Below, piece by piece: positions 8,549 to 16,742 of a stretch of DNA of 59,497 bases. The notes beneath the pieces were generated by a model. It was not told the origin of the DNA, did not search any database, and saw only the letters and a program-made list of their open reading frames with translations. How positions within the stretch are numbered: the first letter of the stretch is position 1; each line of letters starts with the position of its first letter. The DNA comes from Rubellimicrobium sp. (GTDB lineage Bacteria > Pseudomonadota > Alphaproteobacteria > Rhodobacterales > Rhodobacteraceae), in contig JACFNP010000017.1 of assembly GCA_019454835.1 (NCBI GenBank), positions 1 to 59,497 of the forward strand, written 5' to 3'. Made by a program: the position numbers and the translations under genes.

Positions 8549-10081
8549 TCATCCCCCTTCGGCCAGCATCCAGTCATCGAGCGCCGCGATCTGCGCAGGC
8601 GTCATCCGCAGGCCCAGCTTCGTGCGCCGCCAGACCACATCCTCGGCGCGGCGCGCGAATTCATGCGCCATGAGCCAGCGCACCTCGGCCTCGCACAGCC
8701 CGGCGCCGAAGTCGCGGCCCCCGGCGGCGGCAGCCTGCGCGGCCTCGGTCCCGTAGCAGCGCACCAGCCGCAGCGCGTCGCGCTCCGGCAGGCCCGGCTG
8801 CACCGCCCGCAGCGCCGCGACCAGCGCACCCTGCCCGCCCATGGCGAAATCGCCGCCCGGCAGCGCCACCCCGGCAGTCCAGTCCGGCCCGCCACCGATC
8901 AGCGGCACCAGCTTTTCAAGCGCATGTTCGGCCAGACGGCGACAGGTGGTGATCTTGCCGCCGAAGACCGACAGCAGCGGCGCGCCGGGCGCATCGTCCA
9001 GCACCAGCACGTAATCGCGGGTTGCAGCGGTGGCCGAGCTGGCGTGATCGTCATAAAGCGGGCGGACGCCGGAATAGCTCCAGACCACATCGGCGCGGGT
9101 CACGGGCCGCGCGAACCAGCGGCTGACGAAGGCGCAGAGGTAATCCTGTTCCTCCCCGGTTGCCTCGGGCGGGGTGTCGGCAGAAGTGTGTGCCTCATCC
9201 GTGGTGCCGATCAGGGTGAAATCGCCCTCGTAGGGGATCGCGAAGACGATGCGGCCGTCCGACCCCTGGAAGAAATAGCATTTGTCGTGATCGTAAAGCC
9301 GGGGCACGACGACATGGCTGCCGCGCACCAGCCGCACATGCGCAGGCGCCGCGCCGCCAAGCGCGCGGTGCAGCACGTCCTCGACCCAGGGTCCGGCGGC
9401 ATTGACCACCGCGCGCGTCGTCACCTCGCGCGGGCCTGCCGCATCCGTCAGCGTCACGCGCCACAGATCGCCCTCGCGCCCTGCCGCCGTGACGGTGGTG
9501 CGGGTCAGCACCTGCGCGCCGCGCTGCGCCGCATCGCGCGCCATCAGCGCGACAAGGCGCGAATCCTGCACCCAGCCGTCGGAATATTCCCAGGCCCTGC
9601 GCAGGCCGGGGCGCAGCACGCGACCCTCGGGCGCGATGCGCAGGTCGAGCGTGGTGGTGCCCGGCAGCATCTCGCGCCCGCCGAGATGGTCGTAGATGAA
9701 CAGCCCCAGCCGGATCAGCCAGGCCGGCCGCCGCCCCCGCAGCCAGGGCATGAAGATGCGCAAGAGCCGCGAGGTCGGGCTGTCCGACTCGAAGGTCATC
9801 GCCGGGTCGTAGGGCAGCACGAAGCGCATCGGCCACGAGATATGCGGCATGGCGCGCAGCAGGCGTTCGCGCTCGATCAGGCTTTCGCGCACCAGGCGAA
9901 ATTCCCAGTAGTCGAGATAGCGCAGGCCCCCGTGAAACAGCTTGGTCGAGGCCGACGAGGTATGCGCGGCCAGATCGTCCTTTTCGGCAAGCACCACCCG
10001 CAGCCCCCGCCCGGCGGCATCGCGGGCAATGGCGCAACCGTTCACGCCGCCGCCGATCACCAGCAGGTCGCAATCAGCCAT
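8549..10081 (-). CDS. glpD: aerobic glycerol-3-phosphate dehydrogenase
   Basis: FAD-dependent oxidation of glycerol 3-phosphate to dihydroxyacetone phosphate, feeding electrons to the quinone pool at the inner face of the membrane. The 510-residue protein begins with the FAD-binding Rossmann motif LLVIGGGVNGCAIARDAAG (6-24). It continues with the GlpD signature SSASTKLFHGGLRYLDYWEF and has the C-terminal DAO domain (EVRWLMAHEFARRAEDVVWRRTKLG). First gene of the glpD-glpK pair. A family A repeat lies just upstream, between its start and rlmE, so the promoter is compressed into about 30 bases or is shared with rlmE. Confidence 0.96.
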   Translation of the reverse strand: MADCDLLVIGGGVNGCAIARDAAGRGLRVVLAEKDDLAAHTSSASTKLFHGGLRYLDYWEFRLVRESLIERERLLRAMPHISWPMRFVLPYDPAMTFESDSPTSRLLRIFMPWLRGRRPAWLIRLGLFIYDHLGGREMLPGTTTLDLRIAPEGRVLRPGLRRAWEYSDGWVQDSRLVALMARDAAQRGAQVLTRTTVTAAGREGDLWRVTLTDAAGPREVTTRAVVNAAGPWVEDVLHRALGGAAPAHVRLVRGSHVVVPRLYDHDKCYFFQGSDGRIVFAIPYEGDFTLIGTTDEAHTSADTPPEATGEEQDYLCAFVSRWFARPVTRADVVWSYSGVRPLYDDHASSATAATRDYVLVLDDAPGAPLLSVFGGKITTCRRLAEHALEKLVPLIGGGPDWTAGVALPGGDFAMGGQGALVAALRAVQPGLPERDALRLVRCYGTEAAQAAAAGGRDFGAGLCEAEVRWLMAHEFARRAEDVVWRRTKLGLRMTPAQIAALDDWMLAEGG

Positions 10082-10114
10082 CGTCGCGCTTCCGGGTCAG
10101 GGCGGTCTGTGCCC

Positions 10115-10193
10115 CGTCATTGCGAGCCGCAGGCGAAGCAATCCATGCCGGGCGCGTGGATTGCCACGGCGGCTGCGCCGCCTCGCAATGACG
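10115..10193. repeat. family A palindromic repeat
   Basis: A single 79-bp copy of the GCAATCCA subtype (shorter loop than most) fills the gap between glpD and rlmE, both on the minus strand. It lacks the extended flanks seen at 12 and 28 kb. Confidence 0.85.
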
Positions 10194-10218
10194 GGACGGG
10201 GGTGCGGTCGTTGGCCTG

Positions 10219-10950
10219 TCAGTCATTCGCCACCTCGCTGCGCCCGCGAAAGCCGGTGGCGACGACGAATTTCTCCGAGGAATCCTTGCGGCTCGCGGGC
10301 GGCTTCACGTTCACGACCTTCTCGAAGCGCTGCTTGAGCAGGGTCTGCAACCCGCCCTCGGCGCCCCCGGCCAGAACCTTGGCGACGAACGTGCCGCCCG
10401 GCGCCAGCACGTCGAAGGCCAGTTCCGCCGCCGCCTCGCACAAGGTGATGATGCGCAGGTGGTCGGTCTGGCGGTGGCCGCTGGCGGCGGCGGCCATGTC
10501 GGACATCACCACATCGGCCTGCCCGCCCAGCCAGTCGCGCACCTTCGCATCGGCGCCGTCCTCGAGGAAATCGAGCTGCTGGATTTCCGCGCCCGGCACG
10601 GGTTCGACCTCCTGCAGGTCGACGCCGATGATCCGGCCCACCGGCTTGCCACGCATCTCGCCCAAAGCGTTGATGCGCGGCACCGCGACCTGCAGCCAGC
10701 CGCCGGGCGCCGAGCCCAGATCGACCACCCGCGCGCCGGGGCGCAGGAAACGGAAACGGTCGTCGAGTTCCATGATCTTGAAGGCCGCGCGGCCGCGATA
10801 GCCCTCCTGCTGCGCGCGGCGCACATAGGGGTCGTTCAACTGCCGCTCGAGCCAGAGCGTCGAGGACAGCTTGCGCCCCCTGGCGGTCTTGACCTTGACC
10901 GCCAGCTCACGCTGCCCGCGCCCGGATGTGCCTTTTGGTGCCCTGGCCAT
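10219..10950 (-). CDS. rlmE: 23S rRNA (uridine-2552 2'-O) methyltransferase RlmE/FtsJ
   Basis: SAM-dependent 2'-O-methylation of U2552 in the 23S A-loop during late 50S assembly. The 243-residue protein has the RlmE signatures in order: [35 protein letters not shown] (catalytic lysine), the SAM motif [34 protein letters not shown] (catalytic aspartate) and [12 protein letters not shown] (second lysine). I start at the ATG at 10948-10950 because the conserved MARAPKG-type basic N-terminus begins there; longer in-frame starts upstream add non-conserved sequence. Divergent from the serine proteinase gene. Confidence 0.93.
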   Translation of the reverse strand: MARAPKGTSGRGQRELAVKVKTARGRKLSSTLWLERQLNDPYVRRAQQEGYRGRAAFKIMELDDRFRFLRPGARVVDLGSAPGGWLQVAVPRINALGEMRGKPVGRIIGVDLQEVEPVPGAEIQQLDFLEDGADAKVRDWLGGQADVVMSDMAAAASGHRQTDHLRIITLCEAAAELAFDVLAPGGTFVAKVLAGGAEGGLQTLLKQRFEKVVNVKPPASRKDSSEKFVVATGFRGRSEVAND

Positions 10951-11145
10951 GGCGCATGGGCTACAGGCAGCCACGGCGCGTGGCAAGCGGGGGCGGTGTG
11001 GCTGGAACATGCCCCTGCACGTTAACACATTGCCCACCAATGGCTGCTATCGTGCCTGGCAACGACATTCCGGGAAACCGTCGCCGGTCGTTCGGTCATG
11101 CTACGACAGCCGCGCGCCGGAATGCGGACCGGCAGGGGAATCGCG

Positions 11146-12039
11146 ATGGAAGCCATCAACGTCGATCAACTGACGCGCACGGTGCTGGCGCAGGCTAACA
11201 TGGCCATCGCAAAAAAGATGCGCGGAGATGTCGTTTTCATGAATTGCGGAATATTTCCGCCTCTTGATGACGAATTCAGGGTCGCCATTGAAACGATTCG
11301 TGAAGACAGCGACAATTCCCACCTCGTCGTTCTTCTCGAAACGACCGGCGGCCTGATGGAAACCGCCGAAAGGCTGGTTGCGGTGATGCGGACCCATTAT
11401 GATGACGTGTCATTCGTGATTCCGAATTATGCCTATTCCGCAGGAACCGTTCTGGCACTGTCGGGCGACCGGATACTCATGGATTATTACTCCGTCCTCG
11501 GCCCCATCGACCCGCAATACCGCTCGGCAGACGGAACCTATCTGCCCGGCCACGGTATCATCGTGAAATTCAAGGAGCTGATGAAGGCGGTGAACTCGGC
11601 AGGTTCTTCCGACGACGTGCGGGCCGAGCTGGCCCTGCTCGTCAAGAGCTTCGATCCCGCCCAACTGTTCCAGATCGAACAATCCATCGAGCATGGCATA
11701 ACCCTCATCACCGAATGGCTGCCTCGCTACAAGTTCAAGAACTGGACGGAAACGCACGGCACAGGCAGGGCCGTAAGTCAGGAGATGAAGAAATCGCGCG
11801 CCAGGGATATTGCAACGACTCTGGGAGACGCCTCGAAATGGCACTCGCACGGCAGAGGCATCTCCATGGATCGCCTGATGAGCGAGGAGCTGAAGCTCAT
11901 GGTTGATGATTTTGGTATTGATCGGGAATTGAGCAGCGCAATCCGAAATTATCACGGCTTGGCATCTGATTATCTGTATGGTAAGCTGGGAATGCAGGGT
12001 TTCGTGCACACCCAGAAAGACACGCGGAGAATTGCATGA
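11146..12039 (+). CDS. SDH/Clp-fold serine proteinase (PF01972-like)
   Basis: A 297-residue soluble protein of the serine dehydrogenase proteinase family, which shares the Clp/crotonase fold with SppA and ClpP. LLETTGG (63-69) fits the oxyanion-loop glycine motif. PNYAYSAGTVLALSGD carries the likely nucleophile Ser98, and SVLGPIDPQ (116-124) is the conserved strand after it. No signal peptide or transmembrane segment is visible, so it should act in the cytoplasm. The start at 11146 has AGGGG about eight bases upstream. Codon use is clearly less GC-biased than in neighbouring genes (many A/T third positions), suggesting acquisition. It shares ATGA with the next small gene. The substrate is unknown. 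Confidence 0.8.
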   Translation: MEAINVDQLTRTVLAQANMAIAKKMRGDVVFMNCGIFPPLDDEFRVAIETIREDSDNSHLVVLLETTGGLMETAERLVAVMRTHYDDVSFVIPNYAYSAGTVLALSGDRILMDYYSVLGPIDPQYRSADGTYLPGHGIIVKFKELMKAVNSAGSSDDVRAELALLVKSFDPAQLFQIEQSIEHGITLITEWLPRYKFKNWTETHGTGRAVSQEMKKSRARDIATTLGDASKWHSHGRGISMDRLMSEELKLMVDDFGIDRELSSAIRNYHGLASDYLYGKLGMQGFVHTQKDTRRIA

Positions 12040-12263
12040 CGGACGGCAGGACGGGTGACATCCTGAAAATGCTGGAAGATGCCCGCGCGGCTTCACGCGG
12101 CACGCTCGGCGATCTGCTCGATTTCATGGACCAGATACCGGACGCGCCGAGGCGGGCGAAAATTCCGTTCCCCTATGGCAACCCGGAACACCGGCCATAC
12201 GGCTGGTCGGACGGCACCCCGAGCCGGGGCCGACCCGCCGCCGCCTGCCTGCGCCGCGCCTGA
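12036..12263 (+). CDS. small partner protein of the Clp-fold proteinase
   Basis: A 75-residue protein not recognised from any family. It starts in an ATGA overlap with the proteinase gene, a strong sign that the two are co-translated. The N-terminal half (GDILKMLEDARAASRGTLGD) is predicted helical. The middle KIPFPYGNPEHRPYGWSDG is aromatic and proline-rich and may be a recognition or tail motif. The last 15 residues or so are arginine/alanine-rich and compositionally different, and the frame stops eleven bases before the insertion site of a repeat element, so the C-terminus may have been altered by that insertion. It could be a substrate, adaptor or inhibitor of the proteinase. Confidence 0.6.
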   Translation: MTDGRTGDILKMLEDARAASRGTLGDLLDFMDQIPDAPRRAKIPFPYGNPEHRPYGWSDGTPSRGRPAAACLRRA

Positions 12264-12274
12264 CGCAACCCTGC

Positions 12275-12593
12275 CCGTCCCCTACCGCAAGGCAACCGGG
12301 CGCGCGGCCCTGCACGGATTGGCGCGGCACCACCGCCCGAAAACCCCGTCATTGCGAGGAGGCGCAGCCGACGAAGCAACCCCGATGTCGTGCGCAAGCG
12401 GTCGGGGTTGCTTCGGCTTCGCCTCGCGGGTGACGGGAATCGCAGGCGCACCACCCCCCGCCCCCGTCATTACGAGGAGCCGAAGGTGACGCGGCAACCC
12501 CGACGTTGTGTGTGAGCGGTCCGGGTTGCTTCGGCTTCGCCTCGCGGGTGACGGACCATACCGCGCGCCCGGTTCCCCTGTCCGTCCCCTACC
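12275..12593. mobile_element. MITE-like unit: two family A repeats, terminal inverted repeats, 12-bp direct repeats
   Basis: CCGTCCCCTACC occurs at 12275-12286 and again at 12582-12593. Between them the ends read AAGGCAACCGGGCGCGCGG and, inverted, AGGGGAACCGGGCGCGCGG. Inside lie family A palindromes at 12347-12436 and 12465-12553. Terminal inverted repeats bounded by a direct duplication are what an insertion by a transposase in trans would leave. There is no internal reading frame of note. The right duplication overlaps the last codons of dgt, whose stop is at 12589-12591. This unit accounts for the whole gap 12264-12588. Confidence 0.7.
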
Positions 12594-13767
12594 CCCGCAG
12601 CGCCCGTGTCCGTTCCACCATGTCGGACCCCAGCAGCCGCGCGTGGGTCTCGATGGCGAAGCGGTCGGTCATTCCGGCGATGTAGTCGGCGACGATACGC
12701 GCCAGCGCAGTCTCGTCCGCCGCCTCGTCCACGTCGCGGCGCCATTGTTTCGGCAACTCGCCGGTATGTTCCATGAACAGCGGGAACAGGTCGCGCACCA
12801 CCTGCGTCACCTCGGCGCGCATCGCCACCACGCCGGGGGCGCGATACATGCGGTGGAACAGGAAGTCGCGGATCACCGCCAGATCGCCCGCCAGCCCCGG
12901 CGAGAACCGCACCACCATCGCCCCCGCATGGCGGATATCGGCAACCGTCCGCGGCGCCAGCCGCCCGATCGCCGCCCGCGCCTCGCCGATCACGTCCTCG
13001 ACCAGCACGCCGAAGAACCGCCGCAGCGCCTCGTGCCTGCGGCGGTAGAGGTCGAGACCGGGCCAGAGCCGGTCGACCGCAGCAAAACAGTCGCAGAGCA
13101 CCGGCAGTTCGGCCAGTTCGGCGGTGGAAAACAGTTCGGCCCGCAAGCCGTCGTGCAGGTCGTGATGCGAATAGGCGATGTCGTCGGACAGCGCCGCCAC
13201 CTGCGCCTCGGCACCGGCATGGGTGGCCAGTTCCAGATCGTGGCGGGCGTCGTATTCGGCCAGCGCATAGGGCACCGGCGGGGCCACCGGGCCGTTGTGC
13301 TTGGCGATGCCTTCCAGCGTCTCCCAGGTCAGGTTCAGCCCGTCGAAACCGGCGTAGTGGCGTTCGAGCCGGGTGACGATGCGGATCGCCTGCGCATTGT
13401 GGTCGAAGCCGCCATAGGGCGCCATCAGCGCATCGAGCGCCTCTTCGCCGGTATGGCCGAAGGGCGGATGGCCCAGATCATGCGCCAGCGCCACGGCCTC
13501 GGTCAGGTCGGTGTCCAGCCCCAGCACGCCCGCGATGGTGCGCGCGACCTGCGCGACCTCGATCGAATGGGTCAGGCGGGTGCGGTAATAGTCGCCCTCG
13601 TGCTCGATGAAAACCTGCGTCTTGTGTTTCAGCCGCCGGAACGCGGACGAATGGATGATCCGGTCGCGGTCACGCTGCCAGGGCGAGCGGAAGGTCGATT
13701 CCTCCTCGGGGAACAGGCGACCGCGGCTGGCGTCCGGGTGGCAGGCATAGGGGGCGGTTGCGGGCAT
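12589..13767 (-). CDS. dgt: deoxyguanosinetriphosphate triphosphohydrolase-like protein
   Basis: HD-superfamily dNTP triphosphohydrolase that removes tripolyphosphate from deoxynucleotides. The 392-residue protein shows the family order: FRSPWQRDRDRIIHSSAFRRLKHKTQVF, the metal ligands in RTRLTHSIEVAQVAR and ALAHDLGHPPFGHTGEEALD (the HD motif), and DDIAYSHHDLHDGL with the last metal-binding aspartate. It is divergent from erpA. Its stop codon falls in the direct repeat of the adjacent MITE-like unit, so the C-terminal residues (RTRALRG) may have been set by that insertion. The start at 13767 is supported by the conserved N-terminal ACHPDASRGR segment. Confidence 0.92.
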   Translation of the reverse strand: MPATAPYACHPDASRGRLFPEEESTFRSPWQRDRDRIIHSSAFRRLKHKTQVFIEHEGDYYRTRLTHSIEVAQVARTIAGVLGLDTDLTEAVALAHDLGHPPFGHTGEEALDALMAPYGGFDHNAQAIRIVTRLERHYAGFDGLNLTWETLEGIAKHNGPVAPPVPYALAEYDARHDLELATHAGAEAQVAALSDDIAYSHHDLHDGLRAELFSTAELAELPVLCDCFAAVDRLWPGLDLYRRRHEALRRFFGVLVEDVIGEARAAIGRLAPRTVADIRHAGAMVVRFSPGLAGDLAVIRDFLFHRMYRAPGVVAMRAEVTQVVRDLFPLFMEHTGELPKQWRRDVDEAADETALARIVADYIAGMTDRFAIETHARLLGSDMVERTRALRG

Positions 13768-13843
13768 GGCGTTGGCTTCCGGCTGTGCAGGTGCAGCCTA
13801 GCGCAGGGCGGGCGCGGGCGACAGGGCGCGGTTGCCGCCCCCT

Positions 13844-13932
13844 CGTCATTGCGAGGAGCCGAAGCCGACGAAGCAACCCCGATGTTGTGGGTGAGCGGTC
13901 GGGGTTGCTTCGGCTTGCGCCTCGCAATGACG
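13844..13932. repeat. family A palindromic repeat
   Basis: A single 89-bp copy of the GCAACCCCGA subtype in the divergent dgt/erpA intergenic region, immediately beside the inverted repeat that encloses the family C unit. Confidence 0.85.
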
Positions 13933-13941
13933 ATCCCCCCA

Positions 13942-14132
13942 GGGCTGTCGCATTTGCTCCGCGCAGCAGCCCGCGTGTTGCAACGGTGGGGCAGCATGAC
14001 CGGCGCCCGCACCGGGGGTGGGCGCGGATGCGCCCGCCCTGGGGGGCGGGGCGGGCGCCGGTCGTGCTGCGCACGCCCGAAGGGGGAAACCTACGGGCCG
14101 CACGCTGCCGCGCCGGGCAAATGCGACAGCCC
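13942..14132. repeat. family C repeat, copy 2, within a perfect 16-bp inverted repeat
   Basis: GGGCTGTCGCATTTGC (13942-13957) is repeated inverted as GCAAATGCGACAGCCC (14117-14132). The 91-bp family C unit at 13992-14082 sits between them. The family C sequence has its own 13-bp stem and an inner hairpin with a GGAT loop. The arrangement resembles a small mobile unit with terminal inverted repeats, but the copy in the antiporter operon does not have the same outer arms. The element fills the space that should hold the erpA and dgt promoters. Confidence 0.8.
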
Positions 14133-14203
14133 CGTGATGCCCAACCCGCGCGGTTGCCGCCCTCCGCCCGCGCGCCTATATTGCCCCGCGAAGGAGACCG
14201 CCG

Positions 14204-14527
14204 ATGACCACGCTCCCCAGCATCACCCCCCGCACCTATTCGCGCCTCGCCGAGATCGGCGCCGCCCGGCAGGGCAAGGCCCTGCGCGTGCTGGTCGAGG
14301 GTGGCGGCTGTTCCGGCTTTCAGTATCTCATCACGCTCGACGATGCGCGGCCCGACGACATCGTGTTCTCGGACGCGGGCGAAACCGTGGTCATCGACCC
14401 GGTCTCGCTGCCGTTCCTGGAACAGGCGACGATCACCTATTCCGAGGAACTGATCGGCGCGCGTTTCCTGATCGAGAACCCCGCCGCCAGCGGCTCGTGC
14501 GGCTGCGGCACGTCCTTCGCGCTCTGA
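14204..14527 (+). CDS. erpA: A-type iron-sulfur cluster carrier (ErpA/IscA family)
   Basis: A 107-residue carrier that hands Fe-S clusters to apo-enzymes. The three conserved cysteines are present: Cys36 in EGGGCSGFQY and Cys99 and Cys101 in the C-terminal SGSCGCGTSF. The length is typical of the family. An AAGGAG ribosome binding site lies about eight bases before the ATG. xthA begins four bases downstream, so the two form an operon. ErpA and IscA cannot be separated firmly by eye; the absence of isc or suf genes nearby favours ErpA. Confidence 0.88.
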   Translation: MTTLPSITPRTYSRLAEIGAARQGKALRVLVEGGGCSGFQYLITLDDARPDDIVFSDAGETVVIDPVSLPFLEQATITYSEELIGARFLIENPAASGSCGCGTSFAL

Positions 14528-14531
14528 ATTC

Positions 14532-15311
14532 GTGCGCATCGCCACATTCAACATCAACGGCATCCGCGCCCGCATCGGCGCGCTGCTGCAATGGCTGGAC
14601 GAGTCGCGCCCCGATGTCGCGGTGCTGCAGGAGATCAAGTCCGTCGACGACGCCTTCCCGCGCGACGAGATCGCCTCGCTGGGCTACAACATCGAGACCC
14701 ACGGCCAGAAAAGCTTCAACGGCGTGGCGATCCTGTCGCGCCTGCCGCTTGAGGACGTGACGCGCGGGCTGCCCGGCGACGACGGCGACGAACAGGCCCG
14801 CTGGATCGAGGCCACGGTGACGGGCCGCCGCACCCTGCGCATCTGCGGGCTGTATCTGCCCAACGGCAACCCGGCGCCGGGGCCGAAGTTCGACTACAAG
14901 CTGGCGTGGATGGCGCGGCTGCGCGCCCGCGCCGAGGCCCTGCGCGCCACCGAAGAACCCGTCCTCATGGGCGGCGACTGGAACATCATCCCGCAGGACG
15001 AGGACGCCGCCCGCCCCGAGGCCTGGGCCAATGACGCCCTGGCGCTGCCGCAATCGCGCGCCGCCTTCCGCCGGGTGCTGCATTCCGGCTGGCACGATGC
15101 GGTGCGGCTGATCGACCGGCGGCCGGGCGTCTATTCCTACTGGGACTACCAGCGCGCCGCCTGGGACCGCAACGACGGCATCCGCATCGACCACTGGCTG
15201 CTGTCGCCGCAGGCCGCCGACCTGCTGACCGACGCGGGGATCGACCGCGATGTGCGGGCGCGCGAGAAGCCCTCGGATCATGTCCCCGTCTGGGTCGAGC
15301 TGGATGCCTGA
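14532..15311 (+). CDS. xthA: exodeoxyribonuclease III
   Basis: AP endonuclease and 3'-5' exonuclease of base excision repair, 259 residues. The EEP-fold signatures are all present: MRIATFNINGIRAR, the metal-binding glutamate in VAVLQEIKS, the GLYLPNGNP segment, MGGDWNIIPQDEDA, and the C-terminal GIRIDHWLLSP with the catalytic SDHVPVW. It starts with GTG four bases after the erpA stop. The 3' end overlaps the PIN-domain gene by eight bases. Confidence 0.94.
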   Translation: MRIATFNINGIRARIGALLQWLDESRPDVAVLQEIKSVDDAFPRDEIASLGYNIETHGQKSFNGVAILSRLPLEDVTRGLPGDDGDEQARWIEATVTGRRTLRICGLYLPNGNPAPGPKFDYKLAWMARLRARAEALRATEEPVLMGGDWNIIPQDEDAARPEAWANDALALPQSRAAFRRVLHSGWHDAVRLIDRRPGVYSYWDYQRAAWDRNDGIRIDHWLLSPQAADLLTDAGIDRDVRAREKPSDHVPVWVELDA

Positions 15312-15852
15312 GACCGCCCCGCTGCGGGTGCTGGTCGATGCCAACGTGCTGTTCCCCACGGTGCTGCGCGGGCTGGTCACCGGCTGCGCCGCGCGCGGGC
15401 TGGTCGTGCCGTTCTGGTCGGCGCGCATCCTCGAGGAATGGGCGCGGGCCGCCGGACGCGATTCGCCCGCAGCCGACGCGCAGGCGCGGGGCGAGATCGC
15501 GCTGCTGCGGGCGCGGTTCCCGCAGGCCGAGGTTGTAGTGCCCGAGGGCGCTGCGGCACGGCTGTGGCTGCCAGATCAGGCCGACGTTCATGTGCTGGCG
15601 GCAGCGATTGCAGCGGGTTGCGGGGTGATCCTCACGCAAAACACGAAGGACTTTCCGCGCCGGGTTCTGGCCTCGCATGGCATCACCCGGCTGAGCGCGG
15701 ACGAACTGCTGCTGTCGCTGCCGCGCGACGAGGTGGCAGCGGTGGCGCAGGACGAGCTGGCAAAGCTGCGCGAAGCGTCAGGCGAGGACTGGACCCTGCG
15801 GCAGATGCTGCGCAAGGCCGGAGTGCCGCGTCTTGCGCGGGTGCAGGGGTAA
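15304..15852 (+). CDS. PIN-domain putative ribonuclease
   Basis: A 182-residue protein with a PIN fold: LRVLVDANVLFP (first metal-binding aspartate), the glutamate in ARILEEWARA, DVHVLAAAIAAGCGVILTQNTKDFP with the later aspartates. A C-terminal extension (about 125-182) is helical and charged. The start at 15304 overlaps the xthA stop by eight bases, so it is translated with the repair nuclease. PIN toxins usually have an upstream antitoxin gene; none is present, so this is either a solitary PIN nuclease or part of a repair or RNA-processing function. Confidence 0.75.
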   Translation: MPETAPLRVLVDANVLFPTVLRGLVTGCAARGLVVPFWSARILEEWARAAGRDSPAADAQARGEIALLRARFPQAEVVVPEGAAARLWLPDQADVHVLAAAIAAGCGVILTQNTKDFPRRVLASHGITRLSADELLLSLPRDEVAAVAQDELAKLREASGEDWTLRQMLRKAGVPRLARVQG

Positions 15853-15858
15853 GCGGAG

Positions 15859-15993
15859 CGTCGTTGCGGGGCGACCCCGACCCTTTGTGCAAGCGGTCGG
15901 GGTTGCTTCGTCGCGTGCCGCTCCTCGCAATGACGGGATGTGCGGGCGGCGGTGCCGTGCCAGCCCGCGCAGGGCCGTTCGCTCGATTGCCCT
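15859..15993. repeat. family A repeat with right-hand extension
   Basis: A degenerate palindrome copy (15859-15935) starts seven bases after the PIN gene and continues into the shared flanking module GCGGGCGGCGGTGCCGTGCC...TTCGCTCGATTGCCCT. The same module, with the same outer end, follows or precedes copies at 12, 17, 25, 28, 38 and 43 kb. Confidence 0.75.
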
Positions 15994-16017
15994 GCCGTTG
16001 CGCACGGCAACACCCCC

Positions 16018-16698
16018 CTACCGCACCGTCCAGCGGCGGCTGTTGGCCTCGATCCGGGCGATGCGTTCGCGCGAGGGCGGATGCGTCGAAATCCACGCCG
16101 GGGGCTGCCCGCCGCCCGCCATCCGGTCGAGCTTGGCCAGCAGGCTCACCTGTGCTTCGGCGCCGATCCCGGCCTTCATCAGCAGCGCGGTGGCATAGGC
16201 ATCGGCCTCGTGCTCGTCCTTGCGGCTCATCTTCTTGGCCAGCAGATCGGCGGCAAAGCTGGCGACCATCGGACCCAGCCCCGGCAGGAACCGCCCCAGC
16301 ACCGCCGCCAGCGCCACCCGCGCCGCGTTCTGGCCGGAAAAGTCGATGCCGCGCCTGCGGGCGTGGCCCAGCGCGACATGGCCCAGCTCATGCGCGATGA
16401 CCGAGGCGATTTCCTCGGCCGACACCGCGCCGCTGCGGAAGCGGTCGTAAAGGCCGCGGGTGATGAAGATGCGCCCGTCGGGAGCGGCAAGACCGTTCAC
16501 CGGCTCGATGTCGTAGAGATGCACCTTCAGGCGCGGCAGGCCCAGCGCCCCGGCCATGCGCCCGAACACCGGCGCCAGCGCGGGGTCGAGCAGTTCCGCC
16601 GAACGCGCGTCCAGTTCGGCCCGCGTGCGCCACGCCGAGAAGCGCCAGGCAACGAACCCGTAGATCAGGGCCAGCAGGATCGGCGTCAGGCGCAACAT
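16018..16698 (-). CDS. M48-family zinc metalloprotease
   Basis: A 226-residue membrane-anchored peptidase of the M48 (HtpX/Oma1-like) type. An N-terminal helix (about 4-18) anchors it. The zinc motif is IAHELGHVALGH (HEXXH), with the third ligand glutamate in KKMSRKDEHEADAYA, and the C-terminal STHPPSRERIARI motif is typical. The start at 16696-16698 is the one that places the hydrophobic segment at the N-terminus; the open frame upstream crosses a repeat. Likely role is quality control of membrane or periplasmic proteins. A 54-residue gene follows closely upstream on the same strand. Confidence 0.85.
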   Translation of the reverse strand: MLRLTPILLALIYGFVAWRFSAWRTRAELDARSAELLDPALAPVFGRMAGALGLPRLKVHLYDIEPVNGLAAPDGRIFITRGLYDRFRSGAVSAEEIASVIAHELGHVALGHARRRGIDFSGQNAARVALAAVLGRFLPGLGPMVASFAADLLAKKMSRKDEHEADAYATALLMKAGIGAEAQVSLLAKLDRMAGGGQPPAWISTHPPSRERIARIEANSRRWTVR

Positions 16699-16742
16699 GG
16701 CGCAGATATGGGCACGGGCGCCCGCTTGGTCAACGCGGGCGC

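Noticed and set aside
6974-10801. A 1275-codon open frame on the plus strand opposite glpK, glpD and rlmE
   Set aside because: It is antisense to three well-conserved genes, has no recognisable domain, and starts in a family B repeat. GC-rich codon bias leaves such shadow frames open.
15304-15852. A complete toxin-antitoxin pair with the PIN gene as toxin
   Set aside because: The preceding frame is full-length exonuclease III and no small DNA-binding protein is encoded on either side.
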